Assembly (NCBI GenBank): GCA_026315105.1
Contig: CM048744.1
Location: forward strand, 663,465,676 to 663,529,675
Origin: Locusta migratoria
Lineage: Eukaryota > Arthropoda > Insecta > Orthoptera > Acrididae
Direction: 5' to 3'
Length of the DNA: 64,000 nucleotides
The notes below the pieces were generated by a model. That model was given only the letters and a program-made list of their open reading frames with translations, was not told the origin of the DNA and did no database searches. Each line of letters opens with the position of its first letter. The first letter of the stretch is position 1. Below are positions 53,320 through 64,000 of this stretch, in pieces. A program made the position numbers and the translations under genes.

Positions 53320-53770
53320 GAGCGCACCCGGTTGGCGCCGCAGGTCCTCCACCTCGCGGAGCAGACGGGGTAAACACTCCACTAAGACGCCGGCACTCAC
53401 CACTTTGTCGTCGACGTAGATGTGCGGCGCGGCGTGGGCGGCGGCGAGCACGGCCAGCAGCAGCAGAGGCGGCAGTAGCGGGCGGCGGGCGCCGGCGGCG
53501 CGCCGCATGGCCCCCGTCGCGGACTCTGCAGCCAGCGTGCGCCGCGATCCGCTCGCCCCGGCGGCTCCGCACCGACTGGCGCCGCGCCGCGCCGCGCCCC
53601 GCCGCCGCGCGCCGCGCCGACCGCCGCGCCCCTGGCGGCCGCGCGCGCAACCGCGCTCCGTCGCCGATCGCTATCGGCCCAGTAGGCGCCGGCACGCCTT
53701 CCGCCTCCTCCCCCACCCCTCCTCGAGCGACGGCGCGCCTAGCGCGGCGATTACGCCTATCCACAGATCG
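53320..53770 (-). promoter_or_regulatory. CpG island spanning a first exon and promoter
   Basis: Very high G+C and CpG (runs of CGCGCCGCG) covering 5' UTR and exon 1 of the minus-strand gene, falling off sharply on both sides. No TATA motif seen. Transcription start probably about 53600-53720 (inference). Confidence 0.6.
53401..53508 (-). CDS. First coding exon of a secreted or membrane protein (signal peptide)
   Basis: 36 codons from an ATG at 53508 with G at -3. The sequence begins MRRAAGARRPLLPPLLLLAV and continues LAAAHAAPHIYVDDKV. Basic start, a Leu-rich hydrophobic core and Ala-His-Ala before the mature Ala-Pro-His give a classic signal peptide with cleavage after residue 26. Right after codon 36 (GTG) the strand reads GTGAGTGCC, a strong splice donor at 53400. 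Beyond that the frame loses protein character. It lies in a CpG island. The rest of the gene would extend to lower coordinates; I see no matching second exon in the 53 kb to the left, so intron 1 may be very long, or the exon lies outside. The protein family is not recognised. Confidence 0.6.
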
Positions 53771-54056
53771 AATACGTCGATCTTTGTAAGCGTACGCCGC
53801 TATTTGTTACTGCACGGCTCTTAAGCACAGCTCTGTCAACCGTGAAGGGATCCCCCGATGGCTATCTCGTCCTTCGGTATACAATGGCTTTCTGATTGCT
53901 GCTGATGTTTGTCATCGAGCTGATTCTTTACCCTTTCTTCGACGTCCTCACAAGCTGATCATAAGGCCACGTTGTGAATACGGTCATTCTATCCTCCCCA
54001 GTAGCAATCTGCGTAAAACTGCGTTTACAATATATACACTAATAATCTAGTGAAAA
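53771..54056. other. Upstream region, no feature
   Basis: Leaves the CpG island into neutral sequence. No motif. Confidence 0.4.
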
Positions 54057-54206
54057 GTGTTCAAATGTTTGTAGTGCTTATGGGACTTAACTACGCGGTC
54101 ATCAGTCCCTAAAGTTACAAACTACTTACGAACTACCTTATCCCCGAGGGGGGATTCCTATCCCCAACCGTAGTGGCCATGCAGACCGTAACTGGCGCAG
54201 CCGGTA
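54057..54206 (-). repeat. SINE-1 copy 13, internally deleted
   Basis: Inverted hairpin tail and a GGGGGATTCCTATCCCC box B remnant. The ATGGATATTTGTGCC segment is missing. Confidence 0.8.
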
Positions 54207-55020
54207 ATAATCTACTGGATAACGATCGAGGATCTATGTGGCTAATCACAAACAATACTGCTGTTCACAGGATGTTTCCACAAGCCATGGCAGCAGTCGT
54301 GGTTCTCAACAGGAATATCAGCGTCAGCAATAAACAATTCTGCAGTAGGCATCTTGTGACAGTTGAGGCTTCGAGTGGTGGAGGAAACCTGGGTGATATC
54401 GTGATATGCACATACCATTGATCAATACACAGAAATGTTAGAGATGTAGCTCATTATGCCACACATAACAAACATCCTAATAGCGGCAGGCATCAAAGCT
54501 CTGGAATGGAGACAGAACTGATGATTGGGGGCAAATAGTTATCGAGACGAATTTTAAATAGAGGAGACCAACCACAACTATATTCTGGTGCAATGACAAC
54601 ATCGACATCACTTCAGCTAATGCCATAAGCATTACCAGGAACATCAGTTGGATAGTCATACCAAATATCCCACAACCAGACACCGCAGCACAAACATCAT
54701 TGACTTCAACAAAATAAATTGGGGACGCATTCACCACGGGGACTAGATGGAGAGATTACTGGCAGCATCGATTACAGACGGCATAACCTAACCGATACAC
54801 TACAATCTGTCCACCATGAATGTATCTCGCTTGTTGCAAACAGAAATCGCACTACGCCACCTTGGACGACTGAACTGTCCAGATGACTCTACCTGATGCC
54901 AATTACAGACGCAGACAAACCGGATTACAGAACTACAAAGACGCAAAAGACTTGTTCAAAGACACACGAGAAGAGATCAGAAGAAAACTGACGCTGACAC
55001 TGGCAGTCAATTATAATAAT
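54207..55020 (+). pseudogene. Probable LINE endonuclease-region fragment
   Basis: VLNRNISVSNKQFCSRHLVTVEA-like, then VICTYHQ, then a segment reading IGGKQLSRRI, and further on INWGRIHHGD, TTPPWTTELSR in shifting frames. The order resembles the APE endonuclease plus linker of R1/jockey-type LINEs (AA-V--N--, V--YIPP, IGGDFN, INW, PWW). Catalytic residues are not intact. Tentative. Confidence 0.4.
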
Positions 55021-56594
55021 ATTAATTACAGCTCAAAAAATAGTATCCCCTAGTTCTGGCCTAGTTCAGTCCCATATTATGAAATCAGCTTTGGAAAAAT
55101 TAAAATTCAGTGTTTCCTGTATTAATACAGTTCAGTAAACTTAAAAATATGTGTTTTAAAATTTTTGGTCGAGCTATTGATTTTTTATGTCTTGTATTTC
55201 ATGCACAACACAGACGTCTGTATCAAGGTATTTTATTACTTGGACGTTATTTTGTTGGTAGTTTAATGTGTCAAGCAGATTGGGGTTCTGAAATAATTTA
55301 TCAAAGGTGAACGTAAATAATTTGTGTGAAAGTTGATTTGTGTAAAATTATGTCAGGGTCGATTTGTGTAAATTTATGTGACAGCTGATGTTTATCAATT
55401 TCGAACTGGATTTGTCAAAGAAGACATTTGAATTATCACGGAGACTTACTTTTTCGTAAATTTCGACTATGCTGTTTTACAATAAAAACGACTGTACATG
55501 GGGGACAGCGAACATGATGCAGTTGATTTGTCTTTATTCAGCAGACGCACACACCTAATGGATTCCAGCCACTCAGCCTTACATCATACACATATCACCA
55601 GAAGATGATGATATCACCCAGATGGATGACGAGGAAGATGTCATCAGAAGTATATTCCACCAATTCCACTGCCGAAACGCGAGCAGGAATTTACCCGATG
55701 GATGCATCACACTATCTCATGCTAAGAATGCGCCTTCTTTCAAATTCACTGATTCGCTTTTGGGACTACAGGGCTTTTCTTTAAAAAAAAATAAATAAAA
55801 AAAAAAAATAAAAAAAAAGTTAATAATAAAAATTAAAAATAAATTCCGAAATAATCGTGCTTTTGGGCCTGCTTCAAAAAATATTGGACACATGCCGTCA
55901 TCAAATGGAAGACTTCCATTTCATGTATAATGTAACGTATTAGTTAGAGTAACATGTTTATTATTTGATAGCAACGGAACAAAATAACACAATTTGCAAT
56001 ATTCAGGCAATGGACATAAATCATACGTTGATGACATGTATACATCTCAACTATTTGCGAAGATTGGCATGATCAAAGCAAGCAATTTTCGACATGTTCC
56101 ACTTTAACTGAGTAATAACGAAATTGCAATACTATATGTATACATGTGTCACAGATGCTGGAGCAGCTATTGCAACTGACGCTGGCATTAAGTTCAGGTT
56201 TGCAACTGATGAGGACAAACTTAGTCTTTCTTGTTGCCTTCTCAGCGACGTCGACAAATCCATCGCAATTAATAACGTCGACGTCGTAGTCTGTGTCGGA
56301 AAGCAAATCCGGAATTTCACCATTAAGCACCCTCAAATGATCTGTCTCTTCCACCCGCGTCTGTATTTAAGTACTCATAACCGAAATATTTTCCTGAGTC
56401 TCCTTTATCAATTTCCGAACTTAATCGTGTTACTAGTGTCATTTCAGTCTGTCATTTTCAAGTTTCAGTATCCGTTTCCTCGCCGTATTTGAAGTCGCAC
56501 TTGAACACCAAAGAATACAGCACAAAGACTGCGCTGCCTCAGATTGTCGCTACGGATGGCAGTCAAAGATAGTAATAATAGTACATAAAGCGTT
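55021..56594. other. Gene-free interval
   Basis: Acidic codon run near 55600-55645 (DDDITQMDDEEDVI-like), an A-rich stretch at 55777-55840, and a short frame at 56073-56354 (minus, GTG start) with an acidic stretch but no domain. Nothing is supported as a gene. Confidence 0.4.
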
Positions 56595-58411
56595 GTATCC
56601 AGTGATCTCTATACAAACTGGATGTATAACTCCGGTGTCTGAGAATAGAACTGCAGCGTGCCTGCACATTCATATGTTATGGACTCGATTTCGCATTGTC
56701 CGCCATGTTTAAATTTGGCAAACGAGTTTCCATCAGTTATTATGTGACAAAGAATTACTTGCTTACCTCTTAATTTGGAATTTAATTCAATATTCGATGT
56801 GGCAGGCTGATATGGGACTAAAATAGAAACATATTTTCTTCTCTTTTTCTTGAAACGTTCTTAGCAGCCATGTTTGAATTTGGCAAGAAACTAAATATGA
56901 ATATCTATGGCTGGCACGATAAGACAGCTGAAGTTCAACATCCAGATAGTATAAAGATCAATGGTTGTATCTGTATTACCCGGATGTTGAACTTTAGCTT
57001 TTTGAGCGTGCTAGCTACCGATGTTAATATTCTGTTTCTTGCCAAATTACAAGATGGCTGTCATGAACTATTACAAGAAAACGAAAAGAAAATAAGTTTT
57101 GATGCCGCTTCCATATCAGCCTATTACATTTCAAATCTAGAGTTAAACATACAATTATTTGTTACGTAATAATGATTGATATTCATTTTACAAATTAAAA
57201 TTTGGTGCGTCATGCGAAATTGTGTGCAAAACATATGAATGTGCAGGCACACTGCAGTTCTAAGCTAAGACACCAGAGTTATACCTTCGACCATAGACCA
57301 AAGATAAGATAGACTGCGCGTGACGTCATTATACAGAAACCAACATCTAAGTCACGTGAGTCGGGACAGGAAACCCTGTTCATCATTACGAATATCCTTG
57401 CTAGTAGAAATTAAGCGTAGATTTCGACAATTAAACGTCTTGTCGTATTCTTATTACACATTCAGTAGTACAATGAGCATTAGTTCTCTGCAGTGCGCAA
57501 TATCAATGCAACGGTTACAGTTTTTACCTGTGCCTAGATGAAAGTATTCACAATTCTTTTTATAAGCAACAGAACTGCAGTTCTTAAGCGAATAACTTTT
57601 TTTGTTGTACTGTGAGTCTTTTAGTTTATAGCTTACACAGACGAAATGCCAGTTTGACGAGCAGCATCAGTTTTTACACGATTCCTCAACAATACATTTC
57701 AAATGTTTTGTTATGCTTTCATAGATACCTGAAATCGCTTTGCATCCATAATGTCCGATTTTAATTTAATACAAGCTTTTATATTTTAAGACTTTTGCCG
57801 CATACAGTGAAGCTAAAAGTTAAAACATTGGCTATTTACATTAAATAAGAATGTGATCAAAACAGTTATTGATGTACGTGACAAGAACTGGTTTTATAGG
57901 GATAATGAACAGTCTACATTCATCTTCAGCATCGTGTAACACCATTAATGGCAGATCTGCACCAGAAATTACTTACTTGCTGACATATATACTCAGTCAA
58001 GACACGCTGAAACAATCTTCCCATCAAAAATAACATTGATCAGTTGGGAAAAAAGTAAAAAATTCATAGTGCAACACTAACATTGAGGATGTGTAATTCT
58101 GTTGCTTGTAAACGAAAGTGACAATACTTTTTGTCTGGTCACATGTAAAAACGATCATCGTCGCATTAATGTCGGTTATATGAAGAAATCACGGTAATTT
58201 GGTATAATTCGTGTACATCGAAGGAAATGGCATTGCCATCGATCTATATCGAATGTTCGATATAGTGTTTCTGAACCGCAGATTCGGACGCTATGCGCCC
58301 TCACGTACTAAAAGAAAAACTACTTGTTTGACCTATACCTAACCTAACTTTGACTTAAAAAAAGTTATCTGTAGCGTAGCCTTAAGAAGGTTAGGTATAG
58401 GTTAAACAAGA

Positions 58412-58472
<61 letters not shown>

Positions 58473-58865
58473 TAGTACTTGAGGGTGCATAGCGCCCAAT
58501 CTCATGTTCTCATGTTCATGTTCGGAAACACTATATCGAACATTCTATATATATCGATGGCAATGCCATTTCTTCGGTGTACACGGATTCTACCAAATTA
58601 CCGAAATCACGTTACCTTTACAACTACAGATGTTAATAGGAATACGAAAAGTCGTTTCATTGTTAATATCGCCTGTAAATTAGAAACACTGTTGTTCGTA
58701 ATGGCGAAGGCTTAGTCAGGTGACTCGGGACAATATTAGATGTTGGTTTCAAAACACAACACAGCAGAGATAGGGACGTGGACGTGCGCAATCATCTTTG
58801 GTCTAGATGCTATTGACCAAAGATGGTCGAAGAGTTACACTTCCAGGTTGTAGAGAGATCGCTGA
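56595..58865. mobile_element. Nested palindromic (foldback) complex, 2.3 kb
   Basis: Outer ends are inverted: AGTGATCTCTATACAA (56600) against TTGTAGAGAGATCGCT (58848-58863). Inside are at least two long palindromes: 56640-57285 (centre about 56963; AAGTTCAACATCC against GGATGTTGAACTT) and 58185-58610 (GAAGGAAATGGCATTGCCAT against ATGGCAATGCCATTTCTTCG), the latter with a 57-T run near its apex. Further inverted matches (CCAACATCTAAGTCACGTGA against GGTGACTCGGGAC...GATGTTGG) link 57340 with 58720. No protein is encoded. Confidence 0.6.
58414..58470. repeat. Poly(T) tract, 57 bp
   Basis: Uninterrupted T run at the apex of a palindrome. Confidence 0.9.
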
Positions 58866-59947
58866 TACAAACAAACAATAGAAAGCGATGCTTTCGTTGC
58901 AATGTTGTCTCGTTAAACCGTCTATACTGTCCGTTTATGATTATGAAACAATATTAGTAAAATTATTTAATCTGCATATGCCATCAGAAGAAAAACGAAC
59001 TACTTAGTTTAACATGTTTAGATTACGCGAATAGAGGCTACTTTAATATAGGCTGTGTTGGCTCTTACCTCTATTTGGAAACGTAAAACAAGCGTACCTC
59101 GCTTTTTTCGTCTTGTAACTGATTTCCGCCTCCACTGCGATTTTCACCACCAGTCGCAACATCTCGGACTGCGGATCATATTGTATATCGTAGACTGACT
59201 GACAAAAACAACATGTAGGTTATACTACTTTACGTATTTGGGCAAAGATATAAATATTCCAGAGACGAATAAATCGTCACCGCTATTAAAATGAAGGTTA
59301 AAATAAAGAGGCGATTGCGTTATCTGTGACAAGCACAGAAGTAAGTTGACGAGCTGGGTTTGAACATGACTCGAATTGTTCGAACAACTTACGTCACGGT
59401 TCGGGAAATCTCGGGAAATGTTCGAACTTTCGATCGCGACGCTATCTAGCAATGTCAGGAGCTACTATCTCTACGATTTACAAATATGATATTCATAAAT
59501 GATTTCTGTGCTGTGCAGTATAAGATTTATAACAAATATAGGCTGTCAGTAATGTACTGTGGGGATTAATAAGTATGAAATTCCGACTGTAGTAGCTGCT
59601 AGGGTTCGGGTCATAAGTAAAAACAGTAGCGAATATCTATATCTACAAATGTAAATGTCTGTTCGGTGTACGCTTATCACGTCCAAACGACAAGAAGCAG
59701 AGACTTAAATATTTGTACAGTTACTAATTTATACCTGAGGAAGGTTTTAGGCGTGGTTTTATAGCGATCTGATAGATATTTAGTAATTTGAAGAATATAA
59801 CGCAAAATGCGGATCAATAATTACTCTTTGAAAATTATATTTACTCTTTTAAAATGGTTTTATTGGTTGCATTGTTGATTGAGGGTTGATAATGATAAAA
59901 GGGTGGAGTATATTGGGATAGAAAGTTATCGGTGTATATAAAATTCT

Positions 59948-59993
<46 letters not shown>

Positions 59994-61224
59994 ATATTTC
60001 GCTCTGTAGCGAAAAGTACAGAACGGAAACGAATGGTCTGTGTGTAATTGTTGTCCGAAGCTCCCGTTGTACACCATAGCAGTTTCATGCCGATAGCTAT
60101 AAGGCGGTGGATGATATGATGGTTGAAAGTCATGAAATTAAAAAAAAAAATTCGGACTGAAGGCCAGCGATGACGTTTGCGACTCTATAGCAAAGAGGTT
60201 TCACACAGCGAAACGTGATGCCACAGACGATATCTTTGGTCTATGCGTGCTACAATGTCTTCAGCTCTTTCTATGTAAGGATAAGCATACGAATAAGGGA
60301 ATACAAGAATAAACGAGATTGTAGGATAAATAAACACCCTGGAAACGCCGGGTTTACAGCTAGTAGGCTATAAGTAAACGATAGCAATTGCCATTAAAAT
60401 TATAGTGCTGCCATCTAGCGACTCCTGTTGATACTACATACAGAGCAGTTTATGCACAATTTATTCCGAGTTTGAAATTACAGTTTATTTTTATATGACT
60501 TATTTCCGTTATTTGGTATTAAATTCCTAGTGTTTTCCTAATTTCATCTCTTTTAATCTTGTTTTCAAGGGGATTAAAAGGTGGTAACATTTTAAATTGT
60601 TACTGCACCGTATTAACAGGGAATGGAGTGGTCATTTGCAACCTATCTCTTATAATCACATTAAATGTAATTTCTACTTATGAAGAATTCACATTATTTC
60701 CTTTGAATGTTAACCATCAGAAATGAGGTGCAGTAGTTATAGAAGCAGATATTTTTTTTTATCAGTGGATCATATCTTGTACTGAACCAGATACGTCACG
60801 TATGCACTGTTTTAAACAAAATATACAGTTTTTCATATTGTTGCCGTTATTTTACTTTACATGTACTTGTACTTCCTATGAAATTAGTTCTGAACAAAGC
60901 GATAGCCCGCTATCTTCAAAATTTCCCGCGTATCGTTGCAGATAAGCAGCGCCAGTCATTTATTATCTGAGTGTTCGAACTGTTCGATACTGTATCGAGT
61001 TCTTTGCTATATCGGGAACTCCCGAACATGTTCGAACGCGAGTATCATGTGCCCAGCCCTACTGACGACTGCACGTCACCTTAGCGAGTCGTTGAATGCT
61101 ATTTCTCCGTTAAAACTATGTGTTAAACCGATCGTCTTATTGTTATTACACTGAATTGACAGACAGTGCAGAGTACACACTTTGGTTGATAAATACTAAT
61201 CGTCAGATATTTGAAAACGTAACA
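58866..61224. other. Gene-free interval with microsatellite
   Basis: (TG)n at 59950-59991. TGTTCGAACTTTCGATCGCG near 59418 and GTGTTCGAACTGTTCGATAC near 60970 are similar repeat phrases. 60170-60240 reprises ATCTTTGGTCTA found in the palindromic complex. No coding motif. Confidence 0.45.
59950..59991. repeat. (GT)n microsatellite
   Basis: About 21 uninterrupted GT units. Confidence 0.92.
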
Positions 61225-61457
61225 ACACAGTGGACTCGCATTCAGGAGGACGGCGATTCAAAACCAACACCAGATGTAGGTTTCCGTGACTTCCATAATT
61301 CACTCCAGACAAATCCCGGGGTGGTTCCTTTGAAAGGGGCAAGGCCGATTTCCTTCCACATCCTTACCCAAAACTTCGAGCGTAAGCTACGTCTCTAACA
61401 TTCACGCTGTCGACGGGACGTTAAAACCTAAGCTTTTTTTTTTTTTTTTTTTTTTTT
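61225..61457 (+). repeat. SINE-3 copy 4, 5'-truncated, with T run
   Basis: ACAGTGGACTCGCATTCAGG, GGTGGTTCCTTTGAAAGGGG, GTCGACGGGACGTTAAAACC, then 23 T. The first part of the head is missing. Confidence 0.85.
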
Positions 61458-62767
61458 CCTCTTTATTAACTTCTAAGTTTGACTTTTCTAAAACAGTGTA
61501 CATCATGACAAAATGGCCGGACGTTTTATTCCTGTTTAAGGTCGCAGCAGACATCAGTTCTCCGAGACTCAGCAATGTGGAGGAGACAGGCTTCACTTTT
61601 TCAGCGTAACGGTGTCTTTTCGTATTCTAGCCTCCATGATAAACCTTAAACTGTATCTCGTTATTTGACGGCTTGTTCATTCGGTTGCATTTACAGCAAA
61701 GATATGGTTACTTATAAAAATAAAAAGAAGAACAAGAACATAAAAGAATAGAGGAAAAAAGGCAATTGCATGCCCCATTTAACAAGGCCATACATAATGA
61801 AACGCTGTTGTGTTCGAGCCAATCTTTGGATTAATGCTAGCTTTACCTTACCCTTATACAGGAAAGAACATATCAGTAGCACTGTGTCAAGCAAAGCGCT
61901 GTAGTGTTAGTACCACGGCTGTTACCTGAGGTATACATAAAACGCACCATAGACTTCCGTCCTACGAATAAAACATTTATCTGCTCACATTACATTTCTG
62001 GAAAATACCCTGGTAACGTTTCGTAAAAACGCTGCAACCCAGAACACTTGACATTTTGGATCAGTGGTTTACCAAATTGATTAGAAATAATACATCCTAA
62101 ATCGCACTGTGACTGAAGACATGAAGTTAGAATTAAAAGTTTACTAAAGTGTGAAAACTCTGTGAAATTATCCCTAAAAATAATTATATAAATAAGCGAT
62201 CACTAATATTGAAGTAATTTTTAATTTTGATTGTACAAGAAGGACAAAGAAACTTATATAATTTGAAAGGGGCTTTACCACATATGCGCACCATACAAGA
62301 GACGTGGGTGTACATAGCAGTTAAGAGTGGGTAAATGAAATAGAGTTTCATATGTAGACGAGGCGAGCAAAGCGTGCTGCGCAACAAGGCGTCTTAGAGC
62401 GCTCAGTCACTCCAGCGCGGCTTTCAATCAGCAACTGTGATACTAAAATCGTGTGTTGTAGTTCTGTGTTTTGAGGCTAACAAGACCAGAAGTGAAATGG
62501 TGTGACATTCAGATACCAGACGAAAAAAGCTACTCAACAAGAACAAACTGACCTGATAAAACAAATTTATACAAATGAACAGTTAGTCAAACATGAAAAG
62601 GGGCATTACCTCACATAGGTTCTCTTTTCGTTTTCACGGGTTTATTGCTATAGACAGCGAGATGTTTCTCGTGTAAAACCATACTGAAAAAATGAGGCAC
62701 GGCCTCGAAACATGTAGCTGTAGCTGAATAAACGATTTTTACAGTTATAAAAATTAGTGGCTGGTAT
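61458..62767. other. Gene-free interval
   Basis: Only a short SINE-1 scrap at 62366-62422 and GTAATAATAGTAATAAT just before the SINE-2. Confidence 0.5.
62366..62422 (-). repeat. SINE-1 type B scrap
   Basis: GCGCAACAAGGCGTCTTAGA, GCGCTCAGTCACTCCAGCGC: inverted box A region only. Confidence 0.5.
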
Positions 62768-63060
62768 AGGTAATAATAGTAATAATTTCGTGTGGCTCAT
62801 TGGTCTGGTGCAAGTGTTTCAATTGGACGCCACTTCGGCGACTTTCGTGTCCCTAGCCTACCCCAGTTATCCAACTGGGGAAAGGGGACCTACAGCTTAA
62901 TGTGGAATACGAACCACGTGTCGTTTCTGGCGACTCCTGACATCGTTGAGAGGTGAAGGCTGGAAAACGCAGACCGAAGAAATCCAAGATCCGACCGGGT
63001 CCCGAAACCGCGAACCTTCTGTTTCCAGTTAACCACTGTACCCCGATACCACCGGGCGTA
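62768..63060 (-). repeat. SINE-2 copy 2
   Basis: Starts on minus with GGTGGTATCGGGGTACAGTG, GGTTAACTGG (box A-like) and GGTTCGCGGTTTCGGGACCC (box B-like); ends ACGAAATTATTACTATTATT. This is the empty-site counterpart of the SINE-1-interrupted copy at 20803. Confidence 0.8.
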
Positions 63061-63163
63061 ATTACGAGAGACATTCCAAAAGTAAGGTTCTGTTAAAACA
63101 AAAACATCCAAAATCAAACTTGTTTCCAACCCAATTGTTTTATTGACCACCTTCCGTCTTTCT

Positions 63164-64000
63164 CTATTTTTGTACATAATCTCCATACTTATTTAGACAT
63201 TTGCCACATTGTTCAACAAGCTTTTGAATGCCTAAGTCGTAGAAATCGTCCGCCTGCGAAGATAACCAGTCTTTAACAGCTTCTTTCACTTCATCGTCTG
63301 TCTCGAAGCGCTTGCCGCCAAGAAACTCCTTTAGGTAGCCTAGCAGGTAGAAATCACTTGTCGTCAAGTTCGGACTGTACGGTGGGTGGTCCATCCGTTC
63401 CCTCAGAGTTCTTGATTGGAGTTTGCGTATCCTGCACATATGGGGTCTGGCATTGTCATGCAACAACAACACCCCACACGACAAAAGACCACGTTGCTTA
63501 TTCTGGATCGCACGTCGAAGTTTAGTCAGGGTAGCGCAATAGGCGGCTTTTTGACCGTTGTCCCTCTTTCCATGAAGTCGACTAACAATACTCCACGTCT
63601 ATCCCAAAACGCGGTCGCCATAACTTTGCGTGTGGATATTGTCCGCTTTGCCTTGACCTTGCCTGGCGATGTCGTGTAATGCCATTCTAGTGACTGACGT
63701 TTGGACTCGGAGGCGATGTAAGAAACCCATGTCTCGTCCTCTGTGACAATTTGGTCTAAACGACCGTCACCTTCCTCATGATATCGCTCCAACAATGCAA
63801 GAGCAGAAGCCATTCTTTTCAATTTATGGGTCTCGGTAAGCAGCCTGGGAACCCAACAGCCGCACAATTTTCGAAATTTCAGATGTCCAGTCACAATTCT
63901 GTACAACGTTGTTCTACTCACATTCGGAAAATGCACTGCTAAACCTGAAATAGTGAATCGTCGATCGTCACGAATTTTGTCCTCAACAGCATGAAAGAAA
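63164..64000 (-). pseudogene. Mariner transposase, 5' end beyond the window
   Basis: The minus strand enters from the right edge with FHAVEDKIRDDRRFTISGLA (HTH region), VHFPNVSRTTLYRIVTGHL, then VTEDETWVSYI (first catalytic Asp), ESKRQSLEWHYTTSPGKVK, TISTRKVMATAFWDRRGVLL, VDFMERGTT. A frameshift near 63550 follows. The second frame carries LLLHDNARPH (second Asp), DHPPYSPNLTTSDFYLLGYL (third Asp), FLGGKRFETDDEVKEAVKDW and ends KCLNKYGDYVQK with a TAG stop. The D,D34D set is complete, so only the frameshift visibly inactivates it. The 3' terminal repeat probably lies near 63060-63090 (ACGAGAGACATTCC). Confidence 0.88.

Noticed and set aside
53126..53764. A 212-codon Arg/Ala-rich frame over the CpG island (minus)
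   Set aside because: Its composition is that of GC-rich DNA read in a stop-poor frame. The overlapping frame with a signal peptide and splice donor explains the region better.
56073..56354. Acidic 93-codon frame (minus) reminiscent of the N-terminus of piggyBac-type proteins
   Set aside because: The start is GTG and the likeness is only acidic composition. No catalytic domain follows.
59225..61057. A hAT element suggested by GCTGGGTTTGAAC near 59358 and GCCCAGCCCTA near 61048
   Set aside because: The possible inverted ends share too few bases and no 8-bp duplication is visible.
1..64000. CRISPR arrays, operons or bacterial defence systems
   Set aside because: No regularly spaced identical repeats with unique spacers, no Shine-Dalgarno-led gene clusters. 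The elements are all eukaryotic.

Overview
This window is mobile-element-dense eukaryotic DNA, most likely from a large-genome insect. The reasons are the repertoire (I-clade, RTE and CR1/jockey-like LINEs, Tc1 and mariner DNA elements, Penelope-like elements, Leu/Ser-tRNA-type SINEs), the very low density of host coding sequence, and the dispersed CpG-rich islands. The mix looks orthopteroid to me, but that is inference and I cannot name a species.

Layout. At 0-10 kb, a decayed Tc1 element (about 1190-8885, minus) has been split by a SINE, and that SINE has been split by a complete 6-kb LINE (1882-7875, minus) with two open reading frames and a 13-bp target duplication. Next is a probable solo LTR (9228-9877) containing another SINE. 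At 10-20 kb there are SINE copies, a Tc1 scrap, a 5'-truncated RTE element (14379-16054) and a large inverted-repeat element (about 16.09-16.94 kb). At 19.3-24.2 kb two Penelope-like ends lie head to head; one is interrupted by a palindrome and the other by a 3.6-kb hAT-like element (20398-24016, 8-bp TSD) that carries a small MADF-like ORF. At 24.4-28.6 kb there are LINE fragments, an RTE fragment with an RTE tail inside it, and a Tc1 copy split by a LINE. At 29-42 kb there are SINEs of at least three families, a second RTE copy, a second LTR copy, a mariner scrap and a 397-bp palindrome. At 42-56 kb there are LINE 3' ends, a foldback repeat with tRNA-like arms, a small mariner with recognisable inverted termini, two CpG islands and the only convincing host coding sequence, a signal-peptide first exon (53401-53508, minus). 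The last 8 kb hold a 2.3-kb nested palindromic complex, simple repeats, SINEs and a mariner transposase running off the right edge.

How the parts relate. The most informative link is between the full-length LINE and the main SINE family. Both end in the same small hairpin (GGGACT...AGTCCC with GATGACC in the loop), which fits the SINE being mobilised by this LINE family. Target duplications allow several nestings to be ordered in time: Tc1, then SINE, then LINE; LTR, then SINE; Penelope, then hAT-like element; RTE, then RTE. Most transposase and RT genes are broken. Only the 1882-7875 LINE appears complete.
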